From the NCBI RefSeq assembly GCF_022605725.1, contig NC_065548.1, positions 39,611,131 through 39,675,130 on the forward strand: a DNA stretch of 64,000 nt. Reading direction: 5' to 3'. This stretch comes from Anthonomus grandis grandis. Its lineage: Eukaryota > Arthropoda > Insecta > Coleoptera > Curculionidae. Positions 1 to 11,399 of the stretch are shown here, in pieces. The notes below the pieces were generated by a model. The model was given only the letters and a program-made list of their open reading frames with translations, searched no databases and was not told the origin of the DNA. Positions within the stretch are counted from its first letter, which is position 1, and every line of letters starts with the position of its first letter. The position numbers were made by a program, and so were the translations under genes.

Positions 1-1259
1 TAATTTAAAGTGTTTATTTGTTTTAATTCCTTGGCAACATCGCTCGAGATTCATTCATTCATAATTTTTGACAGAACTCGAATAATAGTAAAACGTGTGT
101 AAGACTGTAGCGCAACGTTGCCGAAGTGACTAAATTTTTTAATGCTCCAAGACATTTTTGTTTGGACTGCTGCTTTTATTAATATTTTTGCTTTTAAATT
201 AAGTCGATTTTTCTATGAATTTTATTAATTTTTGATTAGTTTTTTTTCATTATAAGCTCAGTTATGTTTCCGACTCAAATAACCTTTAAAAGGTATTACA
301 TTTTTTAATACTTAAAAAGCGGATAATAGCTCTGGCAAAATTGCAATATTGTAAAAGAAGGACAAAAGATTGAGAGAAAAATATATTTTGTCATCTTAAA
401 ATGTAAACAATGCAGTCTCTTAAGCTGAATTTATACAGACAAATAAAGTAAAATAAGAAATAAAATAAAAATAAAATAAGAGTTAAATGTACAAAAGTTC
501 CATAACGCATTTATATAGCAAAGAAGTTGACCAAAATCCAACTTTCATATTTTATTTTATGTGAAAACGAAACTGCGCACGTTATTTTGGTCACAACACA
601 CCCTCTCAAGACAGAAAGGTACTATAACCTGGCATATAATTGGTTACCCTTATTTCTTATTTGTTATTTTATTTGCCTGTATAAATGCCAAGTGTCAAAT
701 AAGTCCTTATTTTATTTCTTATTTTATGTTATTTGTCTATGTAAATCCACCATTAGTTATAATATCTTTGATCTTTACAGATGTTGCAAAATAGAGAGCT
801 TCATACTATCTTTGCTTTTTTTAGCGGCTTTAATATCTTGGTTCGCGAATTTTAAGGTAAAATAAATACGAACTCTCGTATAAAGTCGGACAAAATAATC
901 TACAGGAAATGAGCTGTCTACCGAACAATAAGTCGACATTTTAATATAATAGATTATAATAATTTGACAGTAAACAGTCCACTGAGTCCACCCGGTACAA
1001 CTAGTAATAAAACGCTCGCACATCAAAACGATTTAAACTCTACTCACTGTGTAACCCAACAGATTCGATCGTAGGAGCGTCACCCGGCAAATGAAGTGAG
1101 GGGCGGTGAATAGGTAAATCGGCGCGTGGAGCCGAGTGAAGCAACTTGTATTTTATTCAGTAAACTTTGGTTAAGATAAAGAAAAATTGAAATCAGAGTC
1201 AATGAACATTAAAGACTTATCGCCCGAAAGAAAAATACTTTTATTAGCAATACCAATTC
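1..1259. other. AT-rich sequence without a recognisable gene
   Basis: Short open frames of up to 112 codons occur, but none shows a motif I know, and they overlap each other in several frames as expected by chance in AT-rich DNA. A short GC-richer island lies at about 1060-1140, just before the hAT transposase remnant. I could not match it convincingly to the GC-rich right end of that element. Confidence 0.6.
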
Positions 1260-2887
1260 TCATTTTGCGAGCCACGTATTAGAGTTTGTTCATATTTTTG
1301 ATCGGGACTTGAAACAATATGCGATCACTTTAACAGGATTAAAAGAACTCCATCAAATATGCCTCATTATATAGGTGTTCATATTTAAAATGAATTAATT
1401 TTTCTTCTGGGAGAGCAAATAAGGCATGACATTATATCTATGTTAAATGCTAGTAAATATTTTTCAATTATTTTGAATACGACTCCTGACGTGAGTCATC
1501 AAGACCAACTAACTATTGTAATAAGGTTTGTTTTATTAAATAATACATCAAAGCAAATCGAAATTAGAGAGCATTTTTTGGGATTCATTTCAATATCAGG
1601 TTTGATAGGACAAGGCTTAGCTAATGTTTTATTGGATTTTTTAGAGACTCACAACATTTGTTTTTAAGGGGTCAGGGATATGATAATGGAGCGGATATGA
1701 AGGGTCGCAATAATGGTTTACAAAAAAATTATTGAATTGAACTTCTTTAGAAAAGTTTCTTTGCTATTGTGCAGGAAGTTTACGTTTTTTTCTCCGCATC
1801 AACTAAACGTTGGCAAGTTTTAAAAGATGAAATCCCAACGTTAACACTAAAACCTCTTTCTAGTACTAGATGGGAAAGCAGAATAGATGCTCTGAAAGTT
1901 CTAAGACATAATTTAGGAAAAATATATGACGCTTTATTTGCACTTTTCTCTGATAATAACAGGGACTCCGATACCAAAACTATGGCTAATTCATTACTCT
2001 TAAAAATTAAGTCGTTTAAATTTATTTGTTCCATTATTATATGGTATAATGTGTTAACAAAAATTAATATTGCAAGTAAAGTGATGCAGGAATCCGATGT
2101 TGCCCTACCTAATATTATTTTAATCTTAAAACAGACTAAAACATATATATCTAGTATTAGATCAGATGAAGGTTTCACTGATATTTTAGAGAAGGCCAAA
2201 AAAGTTGCCGAATATATTGATTGCGACCCTTCGTTTCCTCCGATTAATATTGTTAGACCCCGAACAAAAAGCGTTTATTTGACTATGAGTGTGTAGACGA
2301 GGCCCCTAAAAATCCAGTTGATCAGTTTAAAATTAACTTTTATTTTGTTATATTAGATACTACATTATTAAAATTGGAAGAAAGATTCGAGCAAATGAAG
2401 CAATATGATACGTTGTTTAATTTTCTTAACAACCTACATAGCTTTTTCCAAACAGAAAAATCAATTAGGTTTGCAAAATGTGAAGCTCTTGAGAAAATTT
2501 TATATGATCCATCAAAAAATAAAAAAGATATTTTAGCTCAAGATTTATCTGATGAAATTGATAATGTTGCACCCTATATTTCCCCTGAAATGAATGCCTT
2601 AAATGTTCTTACCTACCTATTTGTAAATAACCTCATCTATGTTTTTCCCAATTTAGTAATTTCCATTAGAATTTTCTTAACATTACCTATCACAGTAGCT
2701 AGTGGAGAAAGAAGCTTTTCTAAACTCAAAATAATAAAAAAATTATTTTCGATCCACAATGGGTCAAGAGAGGCTTTCTGACTTATCAATAATTAGTAAT
2801 GAAAAAGAAATTACAGAAAATATACATTTGTCTAACATTGTTAAAACATTTGCATTAAAAAAAGCGAGAAAAGCAAACTTTGTATAA
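1260..2887 (+). pseudogene. hAT transposase remnant, ZMYM/DUF4371 type
   Basis: This is a decayed transposase of the hAT superfamily, the kind annotated in animals as zinc finger MYM-type protein 1-like. The order of blocks is right. First comes a DUF4371-like part (about 1400-1667, with TTPDVSHQDQLTIVIRFV), then a central part (1769-2296, with STRWESRIDALK), then the C-terminal hAT dimerisation region (2374-2781, with ITVASGERSFSKLK). The last stretch (RERLSDLSIISNEK) follows in another frame up to a stop near 2887. Stops and frame changes separate the blocks, and the N-terminal zinc finger was not found, so the copy cannot encode a working transposase. It is probably an old insertion. Confidence in the family is high; the left limit is approximate. 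Confidence 0.85.
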
Positions 2888-3129
2888 TCATTGGATATGT
2901 TAGCTATCTGCCCCTTTATGTATACATATACATATTATAAAGTGCATGTTGCGTATGTAAATAATATGTATGTATGTATTTAATTACAACTTATTTGTAA
3001 ATATATTACATTATAAATAAATTGTAAAAAAAATTAAGATTTAATATAAAATAAAGTGTTTATGTTTCTAAAATGTTGTTTTTTTTTAACGTTAAATTAT
3101 TTCAAGTTATTTATTTACAAATGTTTATT

Positions 3130-3211
3130 AAAGACCGGATTCGGTGGGGTAAAGGAGGGGCGGCAAAATTTTTTTCGCACCCGGGCGGCAGATACCCTAG
3201 GAACGGCCCTG
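3130..3211 (+). repeat. Right terminal region of the hAT element
   Basis: An abrupt GC-rich block in AT-rich DNA ends in GGAACGGCCCTG, which read inward is CAGGGCCGTTCC, the CAGGG-type end usual for this hAT group. It lies about 320 bp downstream of the transposase stop, the expected place. I did not find a clear matching left end upstream, so the 5' end is probably lost or diverged. The eight bases after it (TTGAAGCT) would be the target duplication, but no partner copy was found. Confidence 0.55.
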
Positions 3212-6200
3212 TTGAAGCTGTATACATGTTTAAACCTGAAGCGGATACTGAGGTGCTGTATGTTAATTGAAATGGGTTGGGGTTAGATTTTTTGAATGAA
3301 GAACTTGATTATGTTTATATCAATGAACAAAACTAAGTTTAATAATTCTGTAAGTTCTCTATTTTCGTACTTAAAATTAAAACTTTTCCTCTAAAATATA
3401 ATCCTGTAATTTATATGTCATTTAATCTTTCCCCCTTAATCGAATCGATTCGAGTTTCGCTGCTTTGCACCTTTGATATGTATAGGGTTAGCTAGTTTTA
3501 TTAAAAATTATTAGATGCTTTTTAATATTTAAGTTTTTGATCAGCGAAATTAAGCGTTGATATATATATTTTTTAATTTATTTGTAGTTCTAGTTCTTTA
3601 AACTATCTTTTACGAAAGTATTTTCCTCATCACTTTTTTTACATCACAGTTACCTATAAATATTTTGATCCAATTAACTAAATAAAATATTAGGAGCTTG
3701 TTTGAAAGCGACATGTCGAAGTCTTGCTCGGGTCAAAAATGGTTGTTAGTAAGGGTCAATAATATCATCCTTATAACTTTTATTATATTATAGTGCACTT
3801 AAAATTTCTCTTTGTTATATGGTCTATAAAGAGTCTTTATAAAAGCATCAATACATAAATAATACACGAAATGGTCTTGTTTCACAATCCTTTTTAATGG
3901 CCACTGGATTCGGGGTCTAGTAGTACCCATTATAACGCCCATTATCAGACCGAAGACAAAATATAAACGATTTATTGTGATTATAATATTTTGATGTTGA
4001 AAGGTACTGTTTTGATTAAAAAAACTTTAAACTTTGTTTTTAAATTTTTCTTTTCTTAATGTTAATACATTATCACTATTATATTCTGAATTTGCACGTA
4101 TTAATTATCAGTTTTTATTAATAATTGGTTTTTTTAATGAATTATTATAATTTTTTTTGTTGTACATTTTTAGTTTATTAAAATGACCAGCTTAAAAAAT
4201 CAATCTATTAATTCTAAAATAAACTTTTATTTCACACTGATTAAAAGGATGTTTTGAAATTGTATAATTTTGTAATTGTATAAAAGTTTAGTTTTATTTT
4301 TGTAAAATTTGGGTCTAAAGAATTTACAAAAGGTTTATAGGAGTTATGAAAAGAATTAATTAGGTCATGAAAGGTTCCATTTATGTGACCACATAAATTA
4401 TTTTGTGTTAAAAGCATTTTTTTTGTGCAGTCATATACGTTTTTCGCCCTGACTCGTTTTGCGTTCTACCTATTTAACTAGTCTTGTTTTAGAACAAAAA
4501 GTATAGAATTTTTAAACCTAACTTTTTATCATTTTAAGGAATTAATGCTTTAAAATTATTAAATTTTATTTTTATATCACTTAATTCTCAGGATAATTAC
4601 ATAAGTCTATATTTGTACACGTCTTATTGTAGCCTTACGCAGCCTGATGATGGAATGGTTATAAAGACCGAAATCAGTTGCCTATAAAAAGAATTGTGAC
4701 AAAAAAAACCATTAAAAATGTACTTCATTATTTATCCACCATTTAACGTTTATTAAATACATAAATGACTCAGTAAAGATTTTATAAATCATATAAGCTT
4801 GGAAAAAATGTTACGTTGCTTGAAATTATGTCGTAAAAACAGAATTGACGTAAAATTTACTCATTTAGTTGTCCTCTTTAAAGGTGCGTTCTTACTATAT
4901 TGACTATCTGCTAAGTGTTCTAAAATCTATTAGTATTAACATGAATGTGATAATTGACTGAATTATAATAATGAATGTTATAATTCGCTTTAGGATTAAC
5001 AAAAACCGTTAAATATCTGTTTGTTGTCAAAAGTAGGTGAAATAAGAAAACGCATAATCTGCTAAAAGTAATTTAATTCACCGCGGATAATTTACTGGTA
5101 ATAAACTTAATAATACTTATAAGTTATTTTATCTATTTTTGTCGAGTTTTAAAAGGAAGCAAAACCAATCATTTAAATTATGTAGTCACAACTACACATG
5201 TTCTTCCAAATCCATGCAAGAAAGCATACTAGCATACCATCTTGACCTGTTACGAAACATTAAATTATATATTCTTGATAATATTTTTAATTAAGAAAAA
5301 ATCCAAAATATAGGAAGCAGAAATTTCTTTAGCCAAATCCCAAATCTTTTATGTCTGACTAATATATAAAAAACTGCATTATAATGAAAAAAAATTGTAA
5401 TAACTTGTTTGAAGAAAAAATTGTATCGTCCTTAGTTTCCAGATTTACACTTTTTATGTAGGTATCTCTATAAATTAGGATCTTATGATCTTTTTGTAGA
5501 ACAATCGGCAATATTTTATGGCATTTTCTCGTTTGGAAGTATTCGCCAACCAGGCCTGATAAATGAGATTTAAATAAAGTTTATTGTGATTTTCTACAAA
5601 GTAATTTATATTATCCCATTTAACACTCCTAGCAGTTTCTTTCTTATGTCTTAAATTTTAAAGCCTTAATATTTCAATTTCATGCAGCGCCACAAGAAGA
5701 AGGTACACCGCACGGCCTCATTATTAACATTTTGTAACAATTTAACTTATCAAACTGTTAAATAATTATTATTTTTCACCGTTATTTCTCTTTCATAAAC
5801 TCCTAAAGCAGTAATTTTTTCAACCTTCATTATCAGTGATTATTAGACTAATGCGTTTGTGCTTTTCCAACACCAAATGTCTTTATTATTACTATTACCC
5901 TTATACTCATAAACCACATTCTATCGATCCTTCAGCTCATAAGTAGAATTAATATTTTTATATTTACACGAAGAAAAAATCGATAAAAATGTATTCAAAG
6001 ATGTACTATTAAATAATTAGAAATAATACAAAAAAATATGGGTCACTGAATAAAAATATTTTTATAAAAATAAAATTTTTATAATAATCTAAAATATTTT
6101 CTAATATTAACTAATTTTCTCTCTTATATGTTCTTATATTAAATCAATAAAATATAACGATAAAAAAATGCACGTTTTGTTTACCCCATTGCCTAGTTTA

Positions 6201-6541
6201 ATTTAGGAATGTTGACGCTTATAATTAATCATCAAATTGTTGACAACCTAGTTAGGAAAATCAAACTAATAACTACAGCGTTGCCAAATGATGAATTATT
6301 TTATTGTCAATAGGTGTCATGCCTGAAGTACGTGAAGTTTTTAGGTGAGAGGGTCTCTTTTGTTTGAAATTTTATTTCGATATCGATTTGTTATTCAAGT
6401 ATTTTATGGTAACTAGTGTCATCGTCTCACATTAATTTTGTTAAGTAATTTTTTATAAATAAAATGTTGATTGCATAAAGCCCAGACGAAAGAGCCAATC
6501 ACATTTAAATTGTGGATTGGAGTACCTACCAGACCTTACAC

Positions 6542-6585
6542 CACAGATGTAAATAGCTCCGCACTTCCTGCTACTTACATCTGTG
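6542..6585. repeat. Hairpin, 16-bp stem with one mismatch
   Basis: Arms 6542-6557 and 6570-6585 (CACAGATGTAAATAGC and its near reverse complement) enclose a 12-base loop. There is a single mismatch in the stem. It sits in AT-rich DNA with no neighbouring gene and could be the remnant of a small inverted-repeat element. Confidence 0.6.
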
Positions 6586-8082
6586 CTTACACTCTTAAAT
6601 TTTAAATATTAAATTAGGGTTATTCAACATTTTTGATTTTAAAAAGTGCATGTGAAAATAAAGCAATCAATTTTATTATTTTTATATTATTAATATGAAC
6701 ATTGAATAATACGAAATCCATTTACAGGAAATTCCAAGTGACAACTAAAATTTATCATTGACTTCATTGACTAATAGCTTCCGATATTGACCTAAACCTT
6801 ACGCACTTTTCTCAAACATGGCAACAACGATGAATAATCTTATGATAAATTATTATATTAGAGCGTTTTGGCATTGCAATATTTTGAAAGTGACATGATT
6901 TTATAAATAGTTTTTTTTTAATTTTTGAGTACAAAATATTATGCATCAAAAAACTTGTTCTGTTCTAAAAATATTGTATAGACCCTTTTTACTAAACAAA
7001 ACATGTATCAGAGTATCGTTGTGTTATGACTTGCTTAAGCTCTGATTATCTTGTACGAGTACTACATTTGGGCTCCAGTTAAGATTATTTTTTTATCAAT
7101 ACTTGCTTTCTTTTACTGTTGATGTTCTCTTAAAATGGTTGGTCATTAGCAAAAACAATATGGAAACTTCTAAGTGTTCTTACTGTTCCAGACTGGAACT
7201 TTAAAGTTAGTTAAAGCACTACAGCTGTCCATTAGTCTGCAGCTACCCACAGCCAATTGTCAGTAGTTCAGCAGCTGCCGCCCCTAACCAATCAACGTTT
7301 GAAAACTAGAGTATCCCTATTATTATCTCTGGAAATAACAAGATAATTAGCTGGCTTGCCATTAAGGGAGGCCCTGGTATTTCTGATAACAATTTTTTTA
7401 ACCGCCGTAACGTAAGATATGAGTAAAAACATATTCTCATCAACTGCAAAACTCCTTCATACTTCAGAAACAGGTTAAACGAAAATAAGAAGAGCCAATC
7501 CGCACTGAGATAATAAGGAAATAATCTACGAGTTGGAATTTTATGCTTCACCAACGACTAATTCCAATTCTGAGATAGACTGAGAGCTAGACATTCTGGA
7601 TAAACTGTTAGAAGACGTTATTGCCTATAAGCCTTGCAGCATTTATGACTAGGATCTCCGAGAAAGTACCAGCTACCGTTAGTTCACCTCATTTGGTTTA
7701 AAGAACCCAGACGGTAATAGTGGCTTTTCTAGCCCGTCAAGCATGTGTCCTCTGCCTTCCCATTACGGGAGCCCCGAGAACCAAACCAAATAAGGCTTTG
7801 GTGTAACGGATCAATTCTTTCGTAAGACTTTTAGAATTGAGGCCATAAAAATACACTTTCGTAATAACATGATTGAATATTTATTGACTATAATATTTAA
7901 TACAGTACCTTATTGATGAATTTTATTTCGTGGACTTTTATAGTGGTGATGTGAAACTTTGCGTCAAGACTATGTATTTTCCAGACCTGTCCCAATCAAA
8001 ATCCCTTCTACCTGGCCTTGCACGCAGTAATGTATTCCGTCTATTCAGTTCTGGTGCTGTGTAATCTCGGTTTGAGTCCAAT

Positions 8083-8123
8083 CTGTTGTGCTGATTCATC
8101 ATTAAGGTGAATCAGCACAACAG
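8083..8123. repeat. Perfect 16-bp hairpin
   Basis: Arms 8083-8098 and 8108-8123 (CTGTTGTGCTGATTCA and its exact reverse complement) flank a 9-base loop. The structure ends 26 bases before the left terminus of the TIR element at 8150. A perfect stem of this length in mixed-composition sequence is unlikely by chance. Confidence 0.7.
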
Positions 8124-8149
8124 TTGTTATTATATATTAGTTGTTTATA

Positions 8150-8967
8150 GGTTTGTTCTAGCGTATATTTTTGGATGATTTTGGACGGTTTTTTGCTAGA
8201 ACGCTTTTACGTCGGGAAAATTAACGGCAAATTTTCTTAATTGTCAAATAAGCTTTTCCGCCTTGTTGTTTGTCTTTATAATTTTAAGGTTAAAAAAATA
8301 CTCTGTTAAAATTTTTGAGCAATAACATGCATAACATAATTCTTGAGTAAGTCTCAATAAATTCTGTATTATTATAGGAGGGGCAGTAACATCAACATAA
8401 CCTTAATTTTTGGACCGCTTTACATAATGAAAGAAAAACTCATAATCATCTTCATCACCTACCAAGTCGGATTCAAAAAGAATGTTGCTCGTATCCGAAT
8501 AAGAACTTAATGAATCTGACATCATACATTAGATATTAGATAACTAACAAATACAAATTTAATTTTAATAATAAAAAATTCCTCTATTAACCATTAATGA
8601 TAAAAATTTCTCTATTCAACCTTTTATTAATTACACTTGAACAAACCTAACGTACCCATATTGTATATTCACTGATTTTCTATTCTTTTTTAAGCTTTTT
8701 CCATAGCAAACTCACAGCCCAAATTTATGATAACCTTAAACAAGAAACAAAAACACAAATCTACTGCGCAAGTCACAAACTAAAAATCCGAGCAAAATCG
8801 GCAAACTCTTTTGACAGTTTCCAGCTAGTTTCCAAATCATTATTTACATTTGCTAGAATGCTCGACTAGTAGTTTCAAATGAGCAATTTGTGTGCTTGAA
8901 CGCCATCAGGAAAATGCACATGTTTCTGATAGTTTCCAACCATCTGAAATTGATGCTAGAACAAACC
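8150..8967. mobile_element. Non-autonomous TIR element, possibly PIF/Harbinger-derived
   Basis: The ends are inverted copies of GGTTTGTTCTAGC (8150-8162 and 8955-8967), each bordered by TA, and weaker similarity continues inward for roughly 20 bases. The element is 818 bp, too short for a transposase. Its only coding trace is a 40-codon acidic frame on the minus strand (8403-8525), reminiscent of the Asp/Ser-rich N-termini of Harbinger transposases, but that is a weak resemblance. The terminal structure is seen directly; the superfamily is a guess. Confidence 0.55.
8403..8525 (-). CDS. 40-codon acidic open frame inside the TIR element
   Basis: A complete small frame starts at ATG 8525 and ends at TAA 8403. 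The N-terminus is rich in Ser, Asp and Glu (MMSDSLSSYSDTS at the start, LVGDEDDYEF in the middle), followed by a short basic end. It may be the leftover first part of a transposase after internal deletion. No catalytic motif is present, and translation is unproven. Confidence 0.25.
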   Translation of the reverse strand: MMSDSLSSYSDTSNILFESDLVGDEDDYEFFFHYVKRSKN

Positions 8968-11399
8968 TATTATATCACTGGTTATCGGATGTAAAATGGA
9001 TGTTGTGACCATTTGATCCTGAGCAATTCATTGGTCGCGATACCCTGCTTGCTTTCTAAAAAGAAAATTTCATTGTCAACCTATACCGATTTTTCTGGAA
9101 TATAATGTTATTAGGACTGTTCAGTTCGCCCTTAGCATTTTTCGTTTACTTTGTTTTGTAGGCTTTAATCTCTGCAGGTTATATTTTATTTTGTTGTCCA
9201 ATGTTTTGGCTTTTGATTCTATCCTTGACGTTTCATTTTAACATTTCAACGCCTGTTGCTCTGTTCACTTGAGTATCGGAGTGGCTTCGACCTGCTGAGT
9301 CGTGGTGATGAGACTACGGCATTTATCGAGCGTAATTGGATCACGTGACTGGGTTTTGTCGACTGAGCCGTGCGGGCGCAGTATTTCTTGCAATATTGAC
9401 AAGTGATGCTCTGAAGTCTTAGGGGATGTCTTGTGTCGCCATGAGTGAAACCAATTTTTTAGCACTGGTTATTTGAGCGATTCCGATCGATTTCTCAGAG
9501 ATGTTGGTTCAGTGGAATGTGGGAGGTTTTGGCTATCCCTTGATGTGTATATTTTCAGGGTTGATTTAAATAAATACACAATTTCTGCCACCAAACGCCA
9601 CCGTCATGATCTCTCTGAAAATTGGTGGCAACAGCGCCGTGACCATCATTTTCGGTAGGGCATTGATGCCAGATGTTTATGAATTTCGGAGTTTGTCTTG
9701 AGAGCATTTATTTGTGTTGACCCGGTATGACACCTTTTACCTGTGTAAGGTGTTTTCGCTGTCGATGCTCGGCAATAGGGCTGATCTGCAGTTGTTGTCA
9801 TTGCTTGTCGCTCTTCAGAGAAAAGTAGATTAGTTGTTTTTTTATTATAATTTTGTTTTGAAATTATATTTTCGCTAGTTTTGTCGCCTCTATACATTAG
9901 GAGTTTCAAATCGGTCATCTTAGTTCAGTTGAGTTAGTGGTGCTAGGAAATGCTTAAGCAGCGTCCGATAATTTTTTTGCCCGAAGAGGTTAGGTTTAGT
10001 GTAGCTGTGGCTCCCAGTTAAGGAGACTCTTACTGGTGCTGCCACTAGTAGTATTTCTTTTTTTGATTTAAGTTGTTCTTGAGGAAAAATCCATGTTCAT
10101 TTAAGAATTTAAGCCACGTTGTCACTGCTCCTTCCATTTACCAGCCTTAACATCGGCTCACTGAAATCATACTCATTGTAAGAGGGCTGCCAAGTAAGTT
10201 TTATTCTTCTTCTTTAGGAATTTCTTTTGTTTTTGTATTATGAGATCTTGGAGCTCACGGGTTATTTATATTTTGGCTCTCTATAGCTCCTTCGGCAGCT
10301 ATCAGGGAAACGATTGCTGTTACTTTGCTTTGTCTGTAGAAGTTTTGTTGTTAATGTAATTATTTCGGTAATTATTTCGCCATACAGTGTGATCTGCGCA
10401 GTTGGCTAGAGTTGCTTAGCTCAGGAAAAAAGAAACCCTCCGTGAAGGTAAGTCTAATTAATCCTTAACTATTTTTGGTCCGTTTTATAAAGATATTTCT
10501 AGAATACTTTTGTCGTTGTCCTTTTGTGTAGTTTTGCCGTGTCCTTGCCTTGTGGTTCAGTTCTTTGACTCGCAGTGGGTCATACTTCATTGCTGTACGA
10601 CTCCAAGGTGGCTCAATTCATCGACCACTAGCCATACCGAGTTCTGCTACCATACTTCTGTGGGGTTCAACCGATCCACCACTGGCCATACCTAGTCCCG
10701 CATTATTGTGATTACACCGATAGAGGGGTGGCTCAGACTGTACTGACGAGATTGATGGTGTGAATCTACTGGTATCATAATTTAAGTCTTTTTTAATTAT
10801 TTTTCATTTTATCCCAATTTTATTTATATATTAATTCTATAAAAATTTCACATATTGTCTTTATTACATGTCATGCGTAAATGTGACATTGGGGGATTAT
10901 GACGTCATACACTCACAGTGAATTGCGCTTCAAGTGACTAGTTATATATTATATAGTGGCATTAAATATTATAAATTTTTATTAATGATTCCTCATTCAT
11001 TTTGTCATTATTATTTTAGAAAGACTTAATCTTTTACTTATAACTAATTAATTTTCTTTCTTAATTCAACACACAAATATTGTAGCAGCATACTTTACTT
11101 GAAATATCTTTATATTCATTTGTGACATTAACTGAATTTAAAATATAATATGGTATTTTTAACAGGGTGTATGCTGTCATTCTTTTACCTTATACCATAT
11201 ACAGACCATGGCTATCATAGCAAGGTTTGTATAGGGCATTAAGGGTTTTCAGCACTTTATTGTAATACTTATTTTTGTATGTAATTTTATTGATATTGAG
11301 GTTTACTGACCAGTCGAATAGTTTCGTGCAACTTAGGAGTTAATTGTTCGTGACTAAGATTATGTCTCAGACGAATAAGGGACATAATTTGACATTCAT
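8968..11399. other. Mixed intergenic stretch with a GC-richer core
   Basis: From about 9240 to 10760 the sequence is clearly less AT-rich than its surroundings. It holds short frames on both strands (for example minus 9265-9465 and 9646-9918), none with a recognisable domain. Good-looking splice donors occur at about 10187 (AAGTAAGT) and 10447 (GGTAAGTC) on the plus strand. A perfect CRE-type octamer TGACGTCA lies at 10900-10907. A decayed retroelement or non-coding exons are possible; I cannot decide. Confidence 0.4.
10579..10740 (+). repeat. Degenerate ~54-bp tandem repeat, three units
   Basis: Three successive units begin at about 10579, 10632 and 10686. Each starts with a CATAC-like segment and contains a GTGG(C/T)TCA-like segment. 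The second and third share CCATACC and the ACTGG junction most clearly. The units are strongly diverged, so the array is old or under little constraint. Confidence 0.45.

Larger units (their letters stand above)
3212..8147. other. Long AT-rich intergenic stretch
   Basis: About 4.9 kb with almost no usable open frame. I see a possible Penelope-end-like motif near 4641-4680, a 20-base palindrome at 4379-4398, two clean hairpins (listed separately) and a minus-strand frame at 7306-7554 that I could not assign. A somewhat GC-richer piece lies at about 7170-7830. No transposase, RNA gene or conserved domain was recognised. Confidence 0.5.

Noticed and set aside
527..865. 112-codon hydrophobic frame
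   Set aside because: Overlaps other frames, no recognisable domain, composition as expected for translated AT-rich DNA.
3056..3286. Two overlapping frames across the GC-rich block
   Set aside because: They run through the terminal repeat of the hAT element and have no motif.
3438..3456. Palindrome CGAATCGATTCG
   Set aside because: Twelve bases only and isolated; not informative.
7306..7554. Minus-strand 82-codon frame with LKKLLSEIPGPP resembling the proline hinge of cytochrome P450s
   Set aside because: Only a few residues fit; the glycine-asparagine part that should follow is missing, and no other P450 motif (I-helix, ExxR, haem loop) occurs nearby.
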